From positions 4,697,001 to 4,761,000 of the forward strand of contig NZ_CP029617.1 of assembly GCF_003945545.1 (NCBI RefSeq): a stretch of DNA of 64,000 nucleotides, in the 5' to 3' direction. How positions within the stretch are numbered: the first letter of the stretch is position 1; each line of letters starts with the position of its first letter. Source of the DNA: Streptomyces sp. WAC 01529 (GTDB taxonomy: Bacteria; Actinomycetota; Actinomycetes; Streptomycetales; Streptomycetaceae). Below are positions 15,661 through 24,237 of the stretch, in pieces. A model generated the notes under the pieces. It was not told the origin of the DNA. It was given only the letters and a program-made list of their open reading frames with translations, and did no database searches. The position numbers and the translations under genes are program-made.

Positions 15661-15682
15661 GCCGGGGCGATTTCGCCCCGGC
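15661..15682. terminator. Bidirectional terminator between kinase and EssC-like genes
   Basis: A perfect nine-base stem, GCCGGGGCG and CGCCCCGGC around ATTT, lies 23 bases beyond the stop of the minus-strand EssC-like gene. Confidence 0.75.
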
Positions 15683-15705
15683 AACCCCCTCGGAACCGCC
15701 CCCCC

Positions 15706-18700
15706 CTACAACGGAGTCGTCAACGTAGCCAGTTCGCCGTTGCCCAGATGCAGCATCCCCTTGCCCGGCGTCACCGGCCCGCCGACCACGCTGCGTGAGA
15801 TCCGCAGGCCGATCAGGTCGCCGCTCGAGCTGTCCTGCGGGGAGAGCAGAATGCCCCGGCGCCCCTTCTTCGCGTCGACCTGCCAGCCCGAGAAGCCGCT
15901 GCACACGTCCTCCTCGTCACCGGCGAGCACCATCGCCAGGCCGAGGTCCGCGCCGCGCTGGATGATCCGCTTGAAGTGGCTCGCGGCGTCCGCGTCCTCC
16001 AGGATCTCGGCGTCGTCGATCAGTACGACGACCGGGTCCTCCGGCGACGCGTCCGCCTCGTCGATCAGCTCCTCGAACTCGTCCTCGTCGATGTCGTCAC
16101 CGGTGAAGACCTTCAACACGCCCTCCTGGCCCTCCAGTTCGCGAAGGGGCGACTGGCGCGGGGCCGCGACGACGAGACGTACGCCCTGGGCGCGGAACGA
16201 GCGCGCCATGTTCAGCAGCACCGTGGAGCGGCCCGACTTCGCCGGGCCCGCGATGACGAACGCGGGCACGCCCTGCGCGAGGTCGGGGCCGTGGCCCATG
16301 ACCTCGTCGCCGCCGATGCCCACCAGCGCCCACAGCTTGGAGCGCGAGGCCTCCGGGTCGCGCAGCTCCCACGCCTCCTCGAAGGAGATGCGGCTCGGCA
16401 GCGTATCGACGCGGAACGGCCTGCGGTGGCGCGGCACATCCGCGTCGCGCGCCGCGGCCTGCTCGCCGATCGCGGCGATCGCCGCGGCCTGCCCCTGCCC
16501 CGTGGAGTCCTCGGAGAGCAGCGCGAACTGCGTCTCCGTACCCGACTCGTTCTTGAAGGCGCGGCCCGGCGCGATCTCCTCGGGGACCTTGCGCGCGGGA
16601 ATGCCGAGCATCGAGAAGTCGGAGCGGTCCGCGAGGCGCAGACCGTACTTGTCCTCGGTGAGCGAGGAGATACGGCCCACCAGGATCTGCCGGTCACCGG
16701 TCATCACCATGTGGATGCCGACGCTCGCGCCTTCGCGCATGATCGTGGTGATCTCGTCGGTGAGCGAGCCGTGGTCGATCTCGCCGAGCGTGGGCAGCCA
16801 GCCCTCCCAGCGGTCGAGCAGGACGACGAGGTGCGGCAGGCGCTCGTCCTCGGCGGCGTCGGCCCGCTGCTCGCCGATGTCCGCGTACCCCTTGTCGGCC
16901 AACAGGTCCTGGCGCCGGGTGAGTTCACCCTTGAGCCGGTTGATGAGGCGCACCACGCGCTCGGTCTGGTTACGGCCGACGACCGCGCCGCAGTGCGGCA
17001 GCCGGGTCAGGGCGTTGAGCGCGCCGTTGCCGCAGTCGATGCCGTACAGGTGGACGTCGGCGGAGGAGTGCGTACGCGCCAGCGAGCCCGCGATCGTGCG
17101 GAGCACCTGCGAGCGGCCGGAGCGCGGGGCGCCGCCGATCATCAGGTGGCCGAAGGTCGCGAAGTCGACGACGACCGGGCGGCGCGCCTGGTCGGCGGGC
17201 AGGTCCTCGATGCCGTACGCGGCGGGCGCCAGGGCGCCGGGTGCCGTGCGGGGCGCGGGGACCGGGATCTCGTCGAGCAGCAGCTTCTCGCCGAGGGCGG
17301 GCAGCCACGGGCTGTGCTGGGCGGGGATGCCGAGGGTGTGGTTGGCCTCGATGATCGTGTCGACAAGGACCTTGAGGTCGGTGATCTCCTCCTCCTCGCG
17401 GGCCTCGGCCTTCGGCTTCACCAGCGAGGCGCGGCCCAGCGCGGCCCAGTCCAGGGCGTCGGCCCAGGGCGCGAGGGCCCTCGGGTCGGCGGCACCGGGG
17501 CGGCGGCCACCGACACGCCCGGACTGGAAGGGCACCAGGGAGGCGTGGCCCAGACGTACGTACGCGCGTCCCGGGGTGTTCTTGGAGATGTGCCCGGCCT
17601 CGGGCGAGTCGATGACGTCGCTCGACTCGCCGCCGTCGGTCACGCGCAGCGCGATGCGGAGGTTGGTGTTGGCGCGGATCTCGGGGGAGACCACACCGGA
17701 GGGCCGCTGGGTGGCGAGCAGCAGGTGGATGCCGAGCGAACGGCCTCGCTGGGCGATGTTGACGAGGCCCGTCACGAAGTCGGGCAGGTCGCGCACCATC
17801 GAGGCGAACTCGTCGATGACGATGAGGAGTCGGGGCACGGGCGGGTGTGAGGGATCGCGCCGCACCAGGTCCTGGTAGTCCTCGATGTCCTTGGCGTCGG
17901 CGTCGGCGAGGATGTGCTCGCGCCGCTTCAGCTCGGCGCCCAGCGACTCCAGGGCGCGTTCCACGAGGTGCGCGTCGAGGTCGGTGACCATGCCGACCGT
18001 GTGCGGCAGCTTCACACAGTCCTTGAACGCGGAACCGCCCTTGTAGTCCACGAGGACGAAGGTCATGTTCTCGGGCGTATTGGCCACGGCCAGGGCGGCC
18101 ACGATCGTCTGGAGCAGCTCCGACTTACCGGAACCGGTGGTACCGGCGATCAGGCCGTGCGGGCCGTCCTTGCGCATGTCGATGCCGAACGGACCGTCGT
18201 ACGACTCACCGATGACGGCCATCGTCGACTGCCCGCCCGCCTGCCAGCGGGCCGCGATCGCGCCGGGCGTCGGCGGTTCGAGCTCCAGCACGTCCAGGAG
18301 CCGGCTCGACGCGGGCAGCGCGGAGTCCTCGGTCTCCCCGCTGATGTCGCGCAGCGGCGAGACGGCACGGGCGAGCCGCAGGCACCAGGAGGGGGACACG
18401 AAGTCGGGGCGTACGTCCGTCAGACGCTCGGCGCCCGTCATCTCCACGCGCAGCCGCAGCTCCCGCGGGGCGTTCTCCTGGGCGGGGTCGGAGGCGGTCC
18501 GGTGCCAGGCCTGGAAGGAGGGGAAGCCGCCGCCGGGGGGCGGCTGCGGCACGCCGCCGTACTGTGCCTGTGCCTGTGCCTGCGGCTGTGGTGCCTGGCG
18601 CGCCAGGCCGTCGAGCTCCCGGGGCTTGGGCTCGGCGACGACGAAGGCCTGGCACTCGCCGGGCAGAAACCGTTCTTCGGTGTCGAGGCAGAGGGCGAAC

Positions 18701-20541
18701 ATCCGCACGGCGGGCCCCTCGCGCAGCAGCCGTACGACACCGGGAAGGGACCGCAGCCGCCGGGAGCCGTCCCACACCACGACGATGTCGGGGTCGGAGA
18801 AGGCGGCGCCCTGACCCCTGTTCTCCTCCATCGCCTTCACGCGCGCGTCGAGGATCTGGGTCAGCTCGCCGATGCGGGCACCGACGGTCTCGGCGTCCGT
18901 GCCGATGAGTACGTTGATGTCCTGGCCGCCCGACGGCCTGGCGTGCGGCAGCCAACGCACCCAGTCCCAGGTCTCCTTGGCGGTGTTCTCGGTGAGGACG
19001 TAGAACTGCACGTCCATCGGGCTGTGCAGCGTCGCGGCCTGCGCCACCGCCCAGCGGCCGAGGGCGGTGGCGGAGTCGTCGGGGCCCGCGATGCCGATGA
19101 CGCCGAGGCCCTTCAGGGGCAGCGCGACGGGCGCGTCCTCTATGTGCCAGGTCACCTGCCGCCGGTGCTCGTCCTTCTCCGGGTCGTCGAGGACCACCTC
19201 GGAGGGCAGCCGTCCGGTACCGACCCGGATCAGCAGATGGTCGGCGTCGGTCCGGCGTCGCTCCCACAGACGGGTGCGGGGCCCGGTGCCGAGGGCGAGG
19301 ACGGTCGCGGGGTCGGGGATGGCGTGGCGCCGGTCCATCCGCTCGGCGACCAGGGCGTCCTGGGCGTCCTTCTCGATCCGCGCCTTGGTCTCCTCGTACT
19401 CCTTGACCTGCTTCGCATGGGACTTGCGCCCGTGCTTCTTGTCCATGAAGTAGTTGCCGAAGAGCATGATCGGGCTGAGCCCCGCCATGATCAGGTAGTA
19501 CCAACGATTGAAGATCATCGCGGCGACGACGGCACCGACGAGCGGGAAGAGCGCCATCAGCCAGGGCAGCGGCCGCGCCTCGAACTCGCGGGGCGGGGAC
19601 GGCAGCCGGAAGGTGGTCTGCCGCTCGGGTGGCCGGAGCCGAGGGGGCCGGTTGTAGTCGAGGCCCGCGCCGTCCTCGGACCACTTGAGGGCGGCGTTCG
19701 GAGGGGTGTAGCGGGCGAGTTCGAGGAGGGTGTTGCCGAGGGCGATCTGGGCGCCGAGGGGCCACTGGACGGTGTCGCGCCGGGGCCCGCCGGCGCGGCC
19801 GCCGGCCCGTCGCTGCTGCTTCTCACGCTTGGCGCGGGCCTTGGCCCGCTTCTTCCGCGCCTTCTCGCGCTTCTTCCGGGCCTTCTCCCGCTCCTTGGCC
19901 AGCTTCTCGGCGTCGCGAGGGCTCCCGGAGGCCCGCCCGAGCCCACCACCTGCCCCCTCTATACCCCCCGTCCCCTCTATCTCGTCTGTCTCCTCGGGCT
20001 CCTCGCCGAAGGGGGCGCCGTCGAGGGTGACGCCGTCCTTGTCCTTCTCCTCGCCGTGCAGGGTGACTTGGCAGGTGCCATCGGTTGCAACTGACAACGT
20101 GAGGGCGCGCGACGCCATCTCGGGATCATCGATCCGGATGTACGAGGCGGGCCCGCTGCCGATGTCGTACCGCCCGATGCCGAGCCGGTGCACGGCTCCG
20201 GCGGAGGGCCCGCCGGCGACGCGCAGCTCGACCAGGCCGGAGGGCTCGCCGGGCAGGCAGCCGGCGGGGTCGTCGAGGCTGACGACGGCGCCTTCGCGCA
20301 GCGGCGAGGTGACGACGGTGGCGGTGGGATCGACGGCGTACCCGTCCACATAGATCATCGGGCCACCGCCGGCGGCGGAGTGCGGACCCTGCCCGATCGG
20401 AATGATCTGCGCACCGCTGTGGCCGACCTGCCGGGCCAGTTCCACCGCGATGTCCCGCACGGTGGACTCGGGATCGGCATCGAGGACCACGTCGGCGGAG
20501 CCCCCGCCGAACGGATCGACGACGGTCAGAGTCAGGCGCAC
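15706..20541 (-). CDS. EssC-like type VII secretion ATPase (FtsK/SpoIIIE)
   Basis: About 1611 residues from GTG at 20541, chosen because GGGGAGGA lies just upstream and RLTLTVVDPFG is the first structured segment. Order: a beta-rich N-terminal region and an FHA-like domain (to about 180), a Lys/Arg-rich coil (about 207-245), two membrane spans (about 322-365), then three ATPase modules. Walker A motifs are GTTGSGKSE (about 800), GGAPRSGRSQ (about 1135) and AGPAKSGRST (about 1429); Walker B-like strands are LLIVIDEF, LVVLLDR and VVVLIDD. Membrane ATPases of this kind recognise WXG100 substrates and drive their export. The FHA-first layout resembles Firmicutes EssC more than the usual actinobacterial EccC. 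No eccB, eccD, eccE or mycosin is in the window. Confidence 0.88.
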   Translation of the reverse strand: MRLTLTVVDPFGGGSADVVLDADPESTVRDIAVELARQVGHSGAQIIPIGQGPHSAAGGGPMIYVDGYAVDPTATVVTSPLREGAVVSLDDPAGCLPGEPSGLVELRVAGGPSAGAVHRLGIGRYDIGSGPASYIRIDDPEMASRALTLSVATDGTCQVTLHGEEKDKDGVTLDGAPFGEEPEETDEIEGTGGIEGAGGGLGRASGSPRDAEKLAKEREKARKKREKARKKRAKARAKREKQQRRAGGRAGGPRRDTVQWPLGAQIALGNTLLELARYTPPNAALKWSEDGAGLDYNRPPRLRPPERQTTFRLPSPPREFEARPLPWLMALFPLVGAVVAAMIFNRWYYLIMAGLSPIMLFGNYFMDKKHGRKSHAKQVKEYEETKARIEKDAQDALVAERMDRRHAIPDPATVLALGTGPRTRLWERRRTDADHLLIRVGTGRLPSEVVLDDPEKDEHRRQVTWHIEDAPVALPLKGLGVIGIAGPDDSATALGRWAVAQAATLHSPMDVQFYVLTENTAKETWDWVRWLPHARPSGGQDINVLIGTDAETVGARIGELTQILDARVKAMEENRGQGAAFSDPDIVVVWDGSRRLRSLPGVVRLLREGPAVRMFALCLDTEERFLPGECQAFVVAEPKPRELDGLARQAPQPQAQAQAQYGGVPQPPPGGGFPSFQAWHRTASDPAQENAPRELRLRVEMTGAERLTDVRPDFVSPSWCLRLARAVSPLRDISGETEDSALPASSRLLDVLELEPPTPGAIAARWQAGGQSTMAVIGESYDGPFGIDMRKDGPHGLIAGTTGSGKSELLQTIVAALAVANTPENMTFVLVDYKGGSAFKDCVKLPHTVGMVTDLDAHLVERALESLGAELKRREHILADADAKDIEDYQDLVRRDPSHPPVPRLLIVIDEFASMVRDLPDFVTGLVNIAQRGRSLGIHLLLATQRPSGVVSPEIRANTNLRIALRVTDGGESSDVIDSPEAGHISKNTPGRAYVRLGHASLVPFQSGRVGGRRPGAADPRALAPWADALDWAALGRASLVKPKAEAREEEEITDLKVLVDTIIEANHTLGIPAQHSPWLPALGEKLLLDEIPVPAPRTAPGALAPAAYGIEDLPADQARRPVVVDFATFGHLMIGGAPRSGRSQVLRTIAGSLARTHSSADVHLYGIDCGNGALNALTRLPHCGAVVGRNQTERVVRLINRLKGELTRRQDLLADKGYADIGEQRADAAEDERLPHLVVLLDRWEGWLPTLGEIDHGSLTDEITTIMREGASVGIHMVMTGDRQILVGRISSLTEDKYGLRLADRSDFSMLGIPARKVPEEIAPGRAFKNESGTETQFALLSEDSTGQGQAAAIAAIGEQAAARDADVPRHRRPFRVDTLPSRISFEEAWELRDPEASRSKLWALVGIGGDEVMGHGPDLAQGVPAFVIAGPAKSGRSTVLLNMARSFRAQGVRLVVAAPRQSPLRELEGQEGVLKVFTGDDIDEDEFEELIDEADASPEDPVVVLIDDAEILEDADAASHFKRIIQRGADLGLAMVLAGDEEDVCSGFSGWQVDAKKGRRGILLSPQDSSSGDLIGLRISRSVVGGPVTPGKGMLHLGNGELATLTTPL

Positions 20542-20788
20542 GACAGTCCTCCCCGGAGCTGGACAATGGGCCTGACGATATCCGCTCCACCCTTCCCACA
20601 GGCAACGCCCTGTGCCCGGTCTCACCGCGGAACCGGGGGCGCTCTCATGGCAGACCTGTGACTCGACCGGACTGGGATCCCATCCGCCCCACCCGTAAGC
20701 TGCTGGCGCAAGAGCGGACGATCACACCATCCGCTCAACGGGAGCCACGGGGGTTGGCCCTGCGGCGAGTTGATGAGGAGAGAGCCAC

Positions 20789-21088
20789 ATGGCCAAGGAC
20801 CTTGATGTCACATATCAGGACATGCGCGACGCGGCCAAGCACGTGGTCAAGGAGAAGGACAAGCTCAACGAGAAGCTTGACGGCCTGAAGAAGTACATCA
20901 AGAACCTCGTCGAGACGGGCTTCGTCACCAAGAGCGCCTCGAAGGCGTTCGACGAGAACTTCGACGAGTTCGTCGAGGGCGCGAAGAAGACGCTCGAGGG
21001 CCTGGACGGCATGGGCGACTACCTGACCAACGCCGCGGACAAGTACGAGCAGATCGATGATGAGCTGGGGCGGGCTGCGAAGAAGTAG
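20789..21088 (+). CDS. WXG100-like small helical protein
   Basis: 99 residues, nearly all helix-forming, in two arms joined near residue 48. The turn reads ETGFVTKSASKAF followed by DENFDEF, so the usual Trp-x-Gly is absent. The C-terminal arm (KYEQIDDELGRAAKK) matches the related proteins at 21253 and 29476. WXG100-type proteins are exported as dimers by type VII systems. AGGAG precedes the ATG by nine bases. It is the first gene of a plus-strand cassette and divergent from the EssC-like ATPase, so it is the likeliest substrate or partner of that ATPase. The family assignment rests on size, helicity and context. Confidence 0.75.
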   Translation: MAKDLDVTYQDMRDAAKHVVKEKDKLNEKLDGLKKYIKNLVETGFVTKSASKAFDENFDEFVEGAKKTLEGLDGMGDYLTNAADKYEQIDDELGRAAKK

Positions 21089-21252
21089 CAGCGGGCGCTC
21101 GCCAGGGGAATGGGGTGACGGGGATCTTCCTGTCACCCCATCCTCGTCGGCGGCTTGCGGCGGGAGGCGGCGGGGCGCGGCGGGACGTGTGCGCGGATGG
21201 TTCGCAGGTGGGAAACGACGGGGTGTTACGAGGGAGCCGAGGAGGGGCGCTC

Positions 21253-21561
21253 GTGGGCGAGAGCACGCGGATCGACGACCTGAACGTGATCCGGGAGATG
21301 GGGCTCGGGCTGGGTCGGATCAAGGACGCGTTCGACGGCCTGGGGAAGCTGAAGGGGCAGTACGAAGGCGACTTCGGTGAGCATGACCTCTCCTGGCAGT
21401 TCGGGGACTTCGTGGAGAACTGGGAGAGCCACCGCGAGGAACTGGGTGGCGAGATCAAGCGCCTGGCCGAGATCGCCAAGGCTGCCGCGAAGACGTACGA
21501 GAGCATCGACAGTGAACTGGCCAGAGTGCTGCGCGAGTCAGACAGGAAGAAGAAGTCCTGA
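21253..21561 (+). CDS. WXG100-like small helical protein with DFxxNW motif
   Basis: 102 residues from GTG at 21253, fixed by GGAGGGG five bases upstream; a longer frame from 21115 has no such site and a non-helical, unrelated N terminus. Two helical arms meet at DLSWQFGDFVENWESHREEL. That motif matches DFVDNW in the protein at 29476 and DFESNW at 39466. The C terminus is lysine-rich. Its stop overlaps the start of the next gene by one base (TGATG). It is probably a partner or co-secreted chaperone of the 457-residue protein that follows, by analogy with WXG100 pairs. Confidence 0.75.
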   Translation: MGESTRIDDLNVIREMGLGLGRIKDAFDGLGKLKGQYEGDFGEHDLSWQFGDFVENWESHREELGGEIKRLAEIAKAAAKTYESIDSELARVLRESDRKKKS

Positions 21562-22934
21562 TGGCCGGTGCGCGCCCCAGGGACTGGCAGCCCTTGGCCG
21601 ACGGCGACCCCGTCCCCGGCGACCCTGATCGACTGGAGCAGCTGGGCCGCAAGCTCCGCAAGACGGCCGACGAGCTCGAACGGCAGGTACGTCATCTCAA
21701 GGCTGCGTCCGAGGTGGAATCCTGGGACAGCGACGCCGGCAAGGAATTCCGCGAGAAGGCGAAGAAGTGCCGCGGCCGTTTGGAGGCCGCGCACAAGCGC
21801 TATGAGGCGGTGGCCGGTGCGATCGGCGACCGGATCGTGGACCACGGACCCGACTACGAGTCGAACGCCGCAGCCCGGCCAGGCGGTTACGCCACTGAAC
21901 TCCACCGCGCTCAGCGGATCGCGGAGATCGCCAGGCAGGAGGCCAAAGACGCCGAGGCCGACAAGAGCGCAGCCCAGAAGGGCCTGGATGGTCTGTCCGG
22001 TGATTCCGGCAAGGCAAAGGGCGATGGGGGAGAAGGCGGCAAGGGTCGCAAGGAGAAACTGGAGGACCGGGCGGAGTCCGCGGGCAAGGCCTTGGAGGCG
22101 GCCCGGGACAAGCTGCGGAAGGCCCAGGAAATTCGCGACGCGGCCGCACGTAAAGCGCGTGAGGCCATCGACGATGCGATCTCTGACGACGCTCTCAAGG
22201 ACGGCTTCTGGGACGACTTCGCAGGCTGGGTCGAGGAGCTGGCGAAATGGACCGAGAACATCTCCAAATGGGCTGGAATCGCCGCGCTTGTCGTCGGCTG
22301 GATCCCTATCATCGGCCAAGGGCTTGCGGGCCTCCTGGGAGCGATCTCCATGGCCGCCACACTGGTCAACATCGCGTGCACGGCGGTTCAGGTCGGTATG
22401 GGTGACGCGTCCTGGACGGACCTCGCGACGGCGGCGGTGGGCTTGCTGATGATGGGGGCGGGCAAGGCGATGACCAAGGTCAGCGGCCGCTACGCCAAAG
22501 GCATGCTGGACCGCATGCAGCTCGCCAAGGGGGGCAAACAGACTCCCCGGCAGACCAAACGGAACCGCCATAAATTCAATCGTGACGCGGGAGTCGTGAA
22601 GGGGCTCGAGAAGGGCGACATCTCGAAGTCGGTCCGGGAGCCCATCACCGAGATCTTCAAGGGCTCCACCTGGAGTGACGCCTTCAAGGGCGGCTACCGT
22701 GAGTCGGTACGGGTTCTGAGGGACCGCGGGAATGGCAGCGTCTTGAAGGGAGCCGGCAAGTCGGTGACGCTGGCGGACCCCTCCGCGGCATCAGCACTCA
22801 ACGAAGCAAAGCACTTGGGCAAGAGCCTGGGTGACGGTTACGCGGTCAACAAGTTGTCGCGCCAGGCAACAAAATTGAGCGTGGCCGGTAGTGGAGTCAC
22901 AGCCGGTGGTCTATTCATTGACGAGGTGTCTTAA
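21561..22934 (+). CDS. Putative T7SS-secreted protein with N-terminal secretion-signal domain
   Basis: 457 residues. The N terminus (RDWQPLADGDPVPGDP) and the helical region to about 110, with SWDSDAGKEFREKAKK, match the putative T7SS signal domain found on Streptomyces effectors. A long charged coiled coil follows (about 110-215), then a hydrophobic segment (about 232-278) that could insert in a membrane, then a basic C-terminal part with no nuclease, NADase or protease motif that I recognise. The start overlaps the upstream stop, and the stop overlaps the next start as TAATG, so the cassette is translated as a unit. The protein at 28079 is a paralogue. A toxin role is possible, not shown. 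Confidence 0.7.
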   Translation: MAGARPRDWQPLADGDPVPGDPDRLEQLGRKLRKTADELERQVRHLKAASEVESWDSDAGKEFREKAKKCRGRLEAAHKRYEAVAGAIGDRIVDHGPDYESNAAARPGGYATELHRAQRIAEIARQEAKDAEADKSAAQKGLDGLSGDSGKAKGDGGEGGKGRKEKLEDRAESAGKALEAARDKLRKAQEIRDAAARKAREAIDDAISDDALKDGFWDDFAGWVEELAKWTENISKWAGIAALVVGWIPIIGQGLAGLLGAISMAATLVNIACTAVQVGMGDASWTDLATAAVGLLMMGAGKAMTKVSGRYAKGMLDRMQLAKGGKQTPRQTKRNRHKFNRDAGVVKGLEKGDISKSVREPITEIFKGSTWSDAFKGGYRESVRVLRDRGNGSVLKGAGKSVTLADPSAASALNEAKHLGKSLGDGYAVNKLSRQATKLSVAGSGVTAGGLFIDEVS

Positions 22935-23620
22935 TGGCTCAGGAGCAGGAGCAACAGGAATCAGGCGGGGGCTTTCCAGGACCCGAGGATGATTACCTCG
23001 TCGATTTCGACTTCGGCGGCGACTGGCTCGGTTTGACGCTCCACGAGGGCACGCAAGAGGAGGCCCGGCGGGTGGCCGCGGACCTCGTGGAGCAGTTCGA
23101 CCCCTTGCGTCTCGGCGTCAGCAAGACAGCCTTGCAACACGAACTGGAGAACCTCGCCCTCACGGCATACGAGTCGGGCCCGCTCTTGACGAGGGTCGCG
23201 TATACGGAGGGGGGTGAGTTGTTGGCGGACCTGTCAGTCCTCGCCTACGGAGAGGACGGCGTTCCGCGGCCGTCACCCGAGGAATATCGACCGATGCTGT
23301 TGAAGTGGTCGTACGCCGAGGTGAAGGGCGAACCTCAGGTAACCGAAGTCGAGTTGCCGATCGGGCCGGCTGTCCGGGTGCAGGCCGTGCTCGCTGAGAA
23401 GCGGCGCTTCGGATGGGGCAAGAAGCTCAGCGAGTGCCTCAGATACTGGGTCTGGCCGACCGGTCAGGAAGAGATCCTGCTGGTCGAGGCGAGGTGGCTC
23501 AATTTCGAGCGCACAGACGAGTTGACGGAGCTGGTGGACCGGCTGGCGCCGACGATGCGCCTCGTTCCAGGCGCGGAGCCCGCAACCGACCATGCCCCCG
23601 AGCCCTCCAGCGAGTCCTGA
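22934..23620 (+). CDS. Small acidic protein of the T7SS-linked PxxW/FDxV-like family
   Basis: 228 residues, acidic, with no signal peptide or membrane span. It has the general pattern of the other four members here (an N-terminal beta segment ending FGGDWLGLTL, a helical middle around ALQHELENLALTAYESGPLL, a beta-rich second half, and a C-terminal helix ELTELVDRLAPTM), but it is the most divergent of them. It overlaps the stop of the secreted-protein gene as TAATG. By position it could be an immunity protein or a cytoplasmic chaperone; nothing in the sequence decides this. Confidence 0.6.
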   Translation: MAQEQEQQESGGGFPGPEDDYLVDFDFGGDWLGLTLHEGTQEEARRVAADLVEQFDPLRLGVSKTALQHELENLALTAYESGPLLTRVAYTEGGELLADLSVLAYGEDGVPRPSPEEYRPMLLKWSYAEVKGEPQVTEVELPIGPAVRVQAVLAEKRRFGWGKKLSECLRYWVWPTGQEEILLVEARWLNFERTDELTELVDRLAPTMRLVPGAEPATDHAPEPSSES

Positions 23621-23621
23621 C

Positions 23622-24218
23622 ATGGCCCTCCGCACTGAATGGGACACACCGCCGAGCGACTACACGATCTTCGTTCCCGCCGGTTGGTTCCAGCTGCACC
23701 TCGACCCCGACGAACGCGACCGCGGTATCGCCGCGCTGGCCGACCGGCAGTTCGCTGGCATCGACCACGCGCCCGTACTCAAAGAAAACCTGATGAGGGA
23801 CCTGCAGAAGCAGGCAAAGGCGGCATACCGCTCAGGTGGTCTGGAACTGTACATCTCACTTCTGACGGTCAGGGGCCTGCCGCTGGCGTCCTCACTGCTC
23901 GTGAGCCTGCTGCCGGAAGGTTGGCCGGGCTGTCGCACGCCGTACGACCTGGCCCGGCGGCTCGCGGAGACCGGCCGTCGGGCCGAGGTGCGCAAGCTGG
24001 AGGTCGCGGGCGACGCCGTACGGGAGCAGCGCACCGAGGGGCCCGACCCCGAGCGACAGATGGGCAACACGCTCGACACCACGACCGTGATCTACCACGT
24101 GCCTGTCCCCGCCAGCGAACAGTGGCTGACTCTTACCTTCTCCACTCCTATGGAAGGCCTGGCTCCGGCCATGGTGGAACTCTTCGACACCGTGGCCGGG
24201 ACACTTCACTGGGAGTAG
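23622..24218 (+). CDS. T7SS-linked PxxW/FDxV family protein
   Basis: 198 residues from ATG at 23622, just after the previous stop; a start 30 bases upstream would overlap that gene. It begins with a beta segment YTIFVPAGWFQLHL, continues with a helical middle (LMRDLQKQAKAAYRSGGLELYISLL), and ends MVELFDTVAGTLHWE. The same framework is seen in the proteins at 26934 and 30588. No signal peptide or metal motif is visible. It is the last gene of the plus-strand cassette, convergent with a minus-strand secreted-protein gene 19 bases away. Function unknown. Confidence 0.65.
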   Translation: MALRTEWDTPPSDYTIFVPAGWFQLHLDPDERDRGIAALADRQFAGIDHAPVLKENLMRDLQKQAKAAYRSGGLELYISLLTVRGLPLASSLLVSLLPEGWPGCRTPYDLARRLAETGRRAEVRKLEVAGDAVREQRTEGPDPERQMGNTLDTTTVIYHVPVPASEQWLTLTFSTPMEGLAPAMVELFDTVAGTLHWE

Positions 24219-24237
24219 ACGAGATCGCGTAGGGGCC

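Noticed and set aside
20648..20788. Short frames between the EssC-like and WXG100-like genes
   Set aside because: No ribosome site or codon bias; the 247-base gap is more likely the divergent promoter region, though I could not pick out a clear promoter in it.
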